Assembly: GCF_000416985.1 (NCBI RefSeq)
Contig: NZ_ATDL01000004.1
Coordinates: 372,001 to 436,000, forward strand
Length of the DNA stretch: 64,000 nucleotides
DNA from: Sphingobacterium paucimobilis HER1398
GTDB taxonomy: Bacteria; Bacteroidota; Bacteroidia; Sphingobacteriales; Sphingobacteriaceae
Reading direction: 5' to 3'
Numbering within the stretch: position 1 is the stretch's first letter; each line of letters starts with the position of its first letter. The notes beneath the pieces are model-generated. The model was given only the letters and a program-made list of their open reading frames with translations, was not told where the DNA came from and made no database searches. The position numbers and the translations under genes are program-made. Of the stretch, positions 60,306 to 64,000 are shown piece after piece.

Positions 60306-61829
60306 TTAATATTTATAAATGTTCAAATCCTCATTATAGATGGGGCTTTGTATGCTCAAAAAATTCATAATACTATGAAAAACATGGTTTTGTGTTAATG
60401 CTTCATTGGGCTTTAACTGTTTTGCAGGATCCGATACCCATACAATGAAGGGAATCTGGTATTGTTCTTTTGGTGCTATGCTCATCGGGACGCCATGCAT
60501 ATATAAGTTCTTCTCTCCCAGGGATTCACCATGATCCGAAACATAGATCATGCTACTATGGAATCCTTTCAGTTGTTTGAGGTCTTCAATCACCTGATGT
60601 AATAGATAGTCGGTATACACAATCGTATTGTCATAAGCATTAATAAGTTCTTCTTGGGAGCATTGGGCTAATTCTACGGAATGACAAACGGGTTTGAAAA
60701 CTTCAAATTGAGGGGGGTACTTTGTACTGTAGGTCGGGCCATGGCTGGTGCTACTGTGTAAAATAACCAGTATTTTATCTTTGTCGCTTTTTAGAATCTG
60801 TTCTTTCAAGCCACTTAGCAATATTTCGTCGTAATCACAACCGACACCCTCGCAATTTGGCTTCAGATCTTCAGCCTTCAAATAGTTCGCTATATGTACA
60901 GGAGGCTCACCCCAATTCGTAGTCCGCCAGATTACTTCAACCCCATTTCTGTCGAGGTAATTGGGTAATATCTCGTATAGTTTTCCTGTGTTTTCATGTT
61001 CCAGAATACATTTTACCGTTGCGGTTGTATATGTAGCACAGGATGTTGCGTTGAAGTGGTAGACATTATCCGTCTTGGAAAGCAAAGGGTTGGTATTCTT
61101 TTCGTAACCATAAAGCGAGAAATTCTGACTACGTCCGGATTCTCCGATAACTAATACAACTACTGATTTTTCTTTATTTGTAATCTTTGCATCCGGTAAA
61201 AGTATTTCCTTCACATTTTCCTGGTGCTTGTGGATATAAAACCGTGGAATGTTGACCATGTAAGACCAAGGCATGGCTAAGCCTCCCAATACTTTGGAAT
61301 GTTTGTCGATCCATAATACCTGGCTGGCATTGGCCACGACAAGTATGACAATCAGTAATAGATTGATACCAGAACATTTAAAGAAAAACTTAGTGGACTC
61401 TCTCTTGATTTTGGTTTTGCAGATCCATATACTTGGGAGAATTCCAAAAAAGACCAAATAGATGATGAGTTTGAACGAAAAAAAAGCGCTGGATTCCTCC
61501 AAGTTTGTATTGATGACGTTGCCAATCATGCTTTCGTCGATAATAGCACTATAGGTATTGACGAAATATACCGCTATGGAGTTGACGATAAAGAACAAAG
61601 AAGTCAGGATCCTGCCCGCAAGTGGGGATAGGAAGAATAGTAAATAAAAGACAAAGAAATTTGCTGTGATGACAAGGATAGTCAGCGTAAACATGAAGAA
61701 TAAGCCGCTAGCAGATGTATAATCTAGATTATCGAGTGTAAATGTAAGGAATGGAAAGTGGAAAAACAAAAGGTTTAAGAGGCATATTATCAATACAAAG
61801 GAAGATAATTTAATACTTTTTTTGAACAT
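60306..61829 (-). CDS. eptA: EptA-type phosphoethanolamine transferase
   Basis: 507 residues. Five membrane helices lie in residues 1-175, followed by a periplasmic sulfatase-like domain. Catalytic marks: Glu230 in VVLVIGESGRSQNFSLYGY, the nucleophile position Thr268 with Cys264 and Cys274 spaced exactly as the active-site disulfide of the EptA/MCR family, and YVSDHGESLGEKNLYMHG. It adds phosphoethanolamine from phosphatidylethanolamine to lipid A. Its start overlaps the last 20 bp of the PAP2 phosphatase gene, so the two are translationally coupled and likely act in sequence on lipid A. Confidence 0.93.
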   Translation of the reverse strand: MFKKSIKLSSFVLIICLLNLLFFHFPFLTFTLDNLDYTSASGLFFMFTLTILVITANFFVFYLLFFLSPLAGRILTSLFFIVNSIAVYFVNTYSAIIDESMIGNVINTNLEESSAFFSFKLIIYLVFFGILPSIWICKTKIKRESTKFFFKCSGINLLLIVILVVANASQVLWIDKHSKVLGGLAMPWSYMVNIPRFYIHKHQENVKEILLPDAKITNKEKSVVVLVIGESGRSQNFSLYGYEKNTNPLLSKTDNVYHFNATSCATYTTATVKCILEHENTGKLYEILPNYLDRNGVEVIWRTTNWGEPPVHIANYLKAEDLKPNCEGVGCDYDEILLSGLKEQILKSDKDKILVILHSSTSHGPTYSTKYPPQFEVFKPVCHSVELAQCSQEELINAYDNTIVYTDYLLHQVIEDLKQLKGFHSSMIYVSDHGESLGEKNLYMHGVPMSIAPKEQYQIPFIVWVSDPAKQLKPNEALTQNHVFHSIMNFLSIQSPIYNEDLNIYKY

Positions 61830-62646
61830 AAATTCTGGTAATAACGAATAAAGATATTAATAAGCTAAATAGTGCAAGATAGAATATAAATAGATTAGTA
61901 TCTAGTATTTTGAAAATAATTATCACAGTAGAGACTGTAAAAAGTAACATGAATATTGGATAGAGTTTGACTTTGTCGATCCAGGTCCACAAGTTGAATT
62001 TTTGGGTGACCACGATTCCTATTAAGGCGGACAAGTAACCAAAGATGGATCCAACCAGGACATCTAATGGATAATGTGCGCCTACACCAATGCGGGTAGA
62101 GATCAGAATAGCGCCAAGGACACAAATAAATAAGCACCAAAGTATTTTTAAAATTATTCGCTGTGGCATGAATGCAAATAGGATCACACCTAGAATGGTG
62201 AATACTGTAATCGAATGACCAGAAGGGAAGCTGTTGCTACCGACGAGTTTGGGGCCTATAATTGTGAATTTCTCCTGGAGAAAAGCTGCAGGACGCGGAA
62301 TAGCAAATAAAGGCTTGAGTATTGCAGTGAAAAGTGCCGAGATCAACAAGGCATTGATAAAGCATTCCCAGCATTTGGGGGCGATAACAAAGAGTATGGT
62401 TAGAAAGGACAAAAGAATCAAGGCGTCCCCCAATTGCGTCAGATTGTCCATGAGTACAGGGTAGACGGAGAGCTCGGCATTGCCGTATAAGAATAGTTCT
62501 TTCTGTAGTTCTATATACTCACTATGGAGTAAAGCGCGAGAATAAAACAGAAAACCGAATACTGCCATAAGCAATAGAACAGGTAAGAAGAAATAGGAAA
62601 GCCTTATTTTTAATATATTTTTATTAACAGTACTTTTCATAAGCAA
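61810..62646 (-). CDS. PAP2-family lipid phosphatase, LpxE/LpxF-like
   Basis: 278 residues with six or more membrane spans. The three PAP2 motifs are complete: K-x6-RP (KPLFAIPRP, about 110-118), PSGH (about 141-144) and SR-x5-H-x3-D (STRIGVGAHYPLD, about 187-199). Met3 is an alternative start. PAP2 enzymes of this kind remove the 1- or 4'-phosphate of lipid A or act on undecaprenyl pyrophosphate. Coupling to an EptA gene favours lipid A: remove phosphate, then add phosphoethanolamine. Which phosphate is removed cannot be told. Confidence 0.9.
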   Translation of the reverse strand: MLMKSTVNKNILKIRLSYFFLPVLLLMAVFGFLFYSRALLHSEYIELQKELFLYGNAELSVYPVLMDNLTQLGDALILLSFLTILFVIAPKCWECFINALLISALFTAILKPLFAIPRPAAFLQEKFTIIGPKLVGSNSFPSGHSITVFTILGVILFAFMPQRIILKILWCLFICVLGAILISTRIGVGAHYPLDVLVGSIFGYLSALIGIVVTQKFNLWTWIDKVKLYPIFMLLFTVSTVIIIFKILDTNLFIFYLALFSLLISLFVITRIYVQKKY

Positions 62647-63111
62647 AAAAAATAATTTTTAATGACGCTATGGAATATCCAAACCGATTGTAACGAGCTC
62701 AAAAAGTAATTGCATTATTTTGTTGTGTATGCTGCTTTTCGGTCGTTAGTATTTGTTCAGTATATACTACATGGATATTTCATGCATGAGCGTTTATATT
62801 GGTTGTTTTTTAGTATATAATGGTGTTCAATTTTGTTTGTTCACAGCCTAATTATCGCTAACGGACAGGTTCTTTTTTTGAACTTGAAAATTTCAACGGT
62901 CAAATATAAACTTTATGAATGAAGTTTGGTGTTAATTTATTATTATATGTATGTTGAATATGATTTTTTTTTAAATATGTCAGGAGGGATGAACATATTA
63001 TGCTAAATGTCGAATCTTCGTGTAACAGCCGACAGACAGTAGGTGATTGTAGCCAATAGAGGATGGCTTAACTTGTAGGTTGGCGCGAGCGTTTAGCTCG
63101 TGTTCATAGTT
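62647..63111. other. 465-bp intergenic region before PAP2-EptA operon
   Basis: AT-rich. A -7 box (TATATTTG on the minus strand, 62901-62908) would give the PAP2 operon a leader of about 250 nt. Near the Fur end there is a short hairpin CGAGC-GTTTA-GCTCG (63086-63100) within GTAGGTTGGCGCGAGC, which looks like a REP-type extragenic element and may end fur transcription. No gene seen. Confidence 0.45.
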
Positions 63112-63582
63112 TTATTCGCTGCTGTTGCAATCGTTACATAAGCCTACCGCATTGATCGCTATCGAATGGAGCGTAAAGTTCTTAGGAAGATTAATTTTTG
63201 GAACCGTAACATCATCTAAGCAAAAGACACTGTTGCATACTGAACAGATGAAGTGTATGTGCTGGTCATGGTGATGATCTGCTGTACATTTGGTCGAACA
63301 GATGGCGTAGGTGGCCGTTCCATTGAGATCGAATATTTTGTGAAGAATTCCTTTTTCCTCAAAGCTTCCCAATATCCTGTAAAGGGTAACACGATCGATA
63401 TCTTTACCTACGATTTTTTCCAGGTCGGGCTGGGATAGAGCGGCTGTCTTTTCTGAAATGATCTCTAAAACACGCAGACGGGGTTGGGTTACTTTAAGTT
63501 GGTTCTTTCTTAATAGATTTGCAAAATCCTCGTTAATGATTCCTTCTTTTGTCTGCTTTTTCTCGATACTCATGGTTGTCAA
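63112..63582 (-). CDS. Fur-family metal-responsive repressor
   Basis: 156 residues. Winged HTH near 20-82 (LKVTQPRLRVLEII, DRVTLYRILGSFEEKGI), then the dimerisation domain with the metal-binding ADHHHDQHIHFICSVC (101-116) and two CxxC pairs: Cys113/Cys116 and Cys149/Cys152, a structural zinc site. Both Fur (iron) and Zur (zinc) are possible; the CxxC pairs do not decide. Met4 is an alternative start. It is a plausible regulator of the haem operon at 36214, though it lies 23 kb away. Confidence 0.93.
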   Translation of the reverse strand: MTTMSIEKKQTKEGIINEDFANLLRKNQLKVTQPRLRVLEIISEKTAALSQPDLEKIVGKDIDRVTLYRILGSFEEKGILHKIFDLNGTATYAICSTKCTADHHHDQHIHFICSVCNSVFCLDDVTVPKINLPKNFTLHSIAINAVGLCNDCNSSE

Positions 63583-63590
63583 ATTAAAGT

Positions 63591-63630
63591 GTCATCTTGA
63601 GCGGCTATATTACTACCCGCTCAAGATGAC
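63591..63630 (-). terminator. 14-bp perfect hairpin after transaldolase
   Basis: GTCATCTTGAGCGG (63591-63604) pairs perfectly with CCGCTCAAGATGAC (63617-63630), with a 12-nt loop. It lies 20 bp past the transaldolase stop and 9 bp before the fur start; the tract after it is only moderately T-rich. Confidence 0.7.
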
Positions 63631-63649
63631 ATCCCTTATATTCTTTTTT

Positions 63650-64000
63650 CTATTTGCCAGCTGCTTTAGCGTGATCTGCTAAAAATTGCGCTAGACCGCT
63701 GTCTGTCAACGGATGCTTCAAAAGAGCTGTGATAGCGGACAGAGGACCTGTCATCACATCGGCTCCGATCTTGGCACAGCCCAAAATATGGGAGCTGTTG
63801 CGAACAGATGCAGCTAGGATCTGCGTTTGGAATCCGTAGTTGTCATAAATTAATCTGATCTCTTCGATAAGGCCTAGACCATCAACGGAGATATCATCAA
63901 GACGCCCTATGAACGGAGATACATAAGTCGCACCAGCTTTGGCAGCCAATAGAGCCTGACCTGCTGAAAATACAAGTGTACAGTTTGTTTTTATACCTTT
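63650..64000 (-). CDS. Transaldolase/fructose-6-phosphate aldolase, 5' part missing
   Basis: The minus-strand frame is open to the right edge, so the N-terminus is outside the window; 116 residues are visible. The patterns [29 protein letters not shown] and GRLDDI (within 63890-64000), then [13 protein letters not shown], are typical of the small transaldolase/FSA family, with the (beta-alpha)8 barrel. The Schiff-base lysine lies upstream, outside the window. Whether it acts as transaldolase in the pentose phosphate pathway or as FSA-type aldolase cannot be judged here. Confidence 0.92.
   Translation of the reverse strand, partial: KGIKTNCTLVFSAGQALLAAKAGATYVSPFIGRLDDISVDGLGLIEEIRLIYDNYGFQTQILAASVRNSSHILGCAKIGADVMTGPLSAITALLKHPLTDSGLAQFLADHAKAAGK

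Overview
The window comes from a Bacteroidota chromosome, most likely Sphingobacteriaceae (Sphingobacterium or Pedobacter type). The signs are two ECF sigma/FecR/SusC/SusD nutrient-uptake loci, a type IX secretion adhesin with PorP/SprF and OmpA partners, an HmuY haem operon, DUF763, 7TM-AraC regulators, and promoters with the Bacteroidota -7 box TAnnTTTG instead of strong Shine-Dalgarno sites. No rRNA, tRNA, CRISPR array, insertion sequence or integrase was seen.

Layout. 1-5500 is an accessory-looking stretch. It holds a cut-off AvrD-like gene (minus strand), two putative DNA-binding proteins, an exact 21-bp tandem array of 17 units, and a small-gene cassette (FN3 protein, DUF5675 protein, two 55-residue proteins) with a repeat in each gap. 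A truncated DUF4143 ATPase remnant follows. 5577-18620 is SusCD locus 1: FecR, SusC, SusD, a DUF5000-type lipoprotein, a DUF4998-metallo-beta-lactamase fusion, a free-standing paralogue of its enzyme half, and an ECF sigma factor at the far end. 18731-21201 holds a haem-copper-oxidase-like membrane protein behind a CRP/FNR-type site, and a convergent DUF763 gene. 21363-30694 is SusCD locus 2: sigma, FecR, SusC, SusD and a phosphodiester glycosidase. 30807-35950 (minus) has an ABC exporter, a secreted trypsin-like protease, a porin and a DMT exporter. 36214-40259 is a haem-acquisition operon under palindromic operator-like sequences. 40336-43605 has a class IV aminotransferase, a di-haem peroxidase and an acyltransferase, with two copies of an unexplained hairpin element of about 95 bp. 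43997-46074 is a tandem pair of membrane AraC regulators. 46657-57869 is a 2731-residue T9SS adhesin with PorP/SprF and OmpA. 57934-64000 (minus) has RNase R, a PAP2 phosphatase overlapping an EptA-type phosphoethanolamine transferase, a Fur-family regulator and a cut-off transaldolase.

How the parts work together. Each SusCD locus couples outer-membrane import to a sigma/anti-sigma relay. Neither encodes a recognisable classical glycoside hydrolase; the enzymes are a UlaG/NAPE-PLD-like metallo-hydrolase pair and a phosphodiester glycosidase, so the substrates may be unusual phosphodiester- or lactone-containing glycans. The haem operon joins a surface haem binder, a TonB receptor and a PepSY membrane protein. 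The PAP2 and EptA enzymes are the usual pair for removing lipid A phosphate and capping with phosphoethanolamine. Several genes have a TAnnTTTG box only 4-8 bp before the start codon, implying leaderless or nearly leaderless mRNAs.
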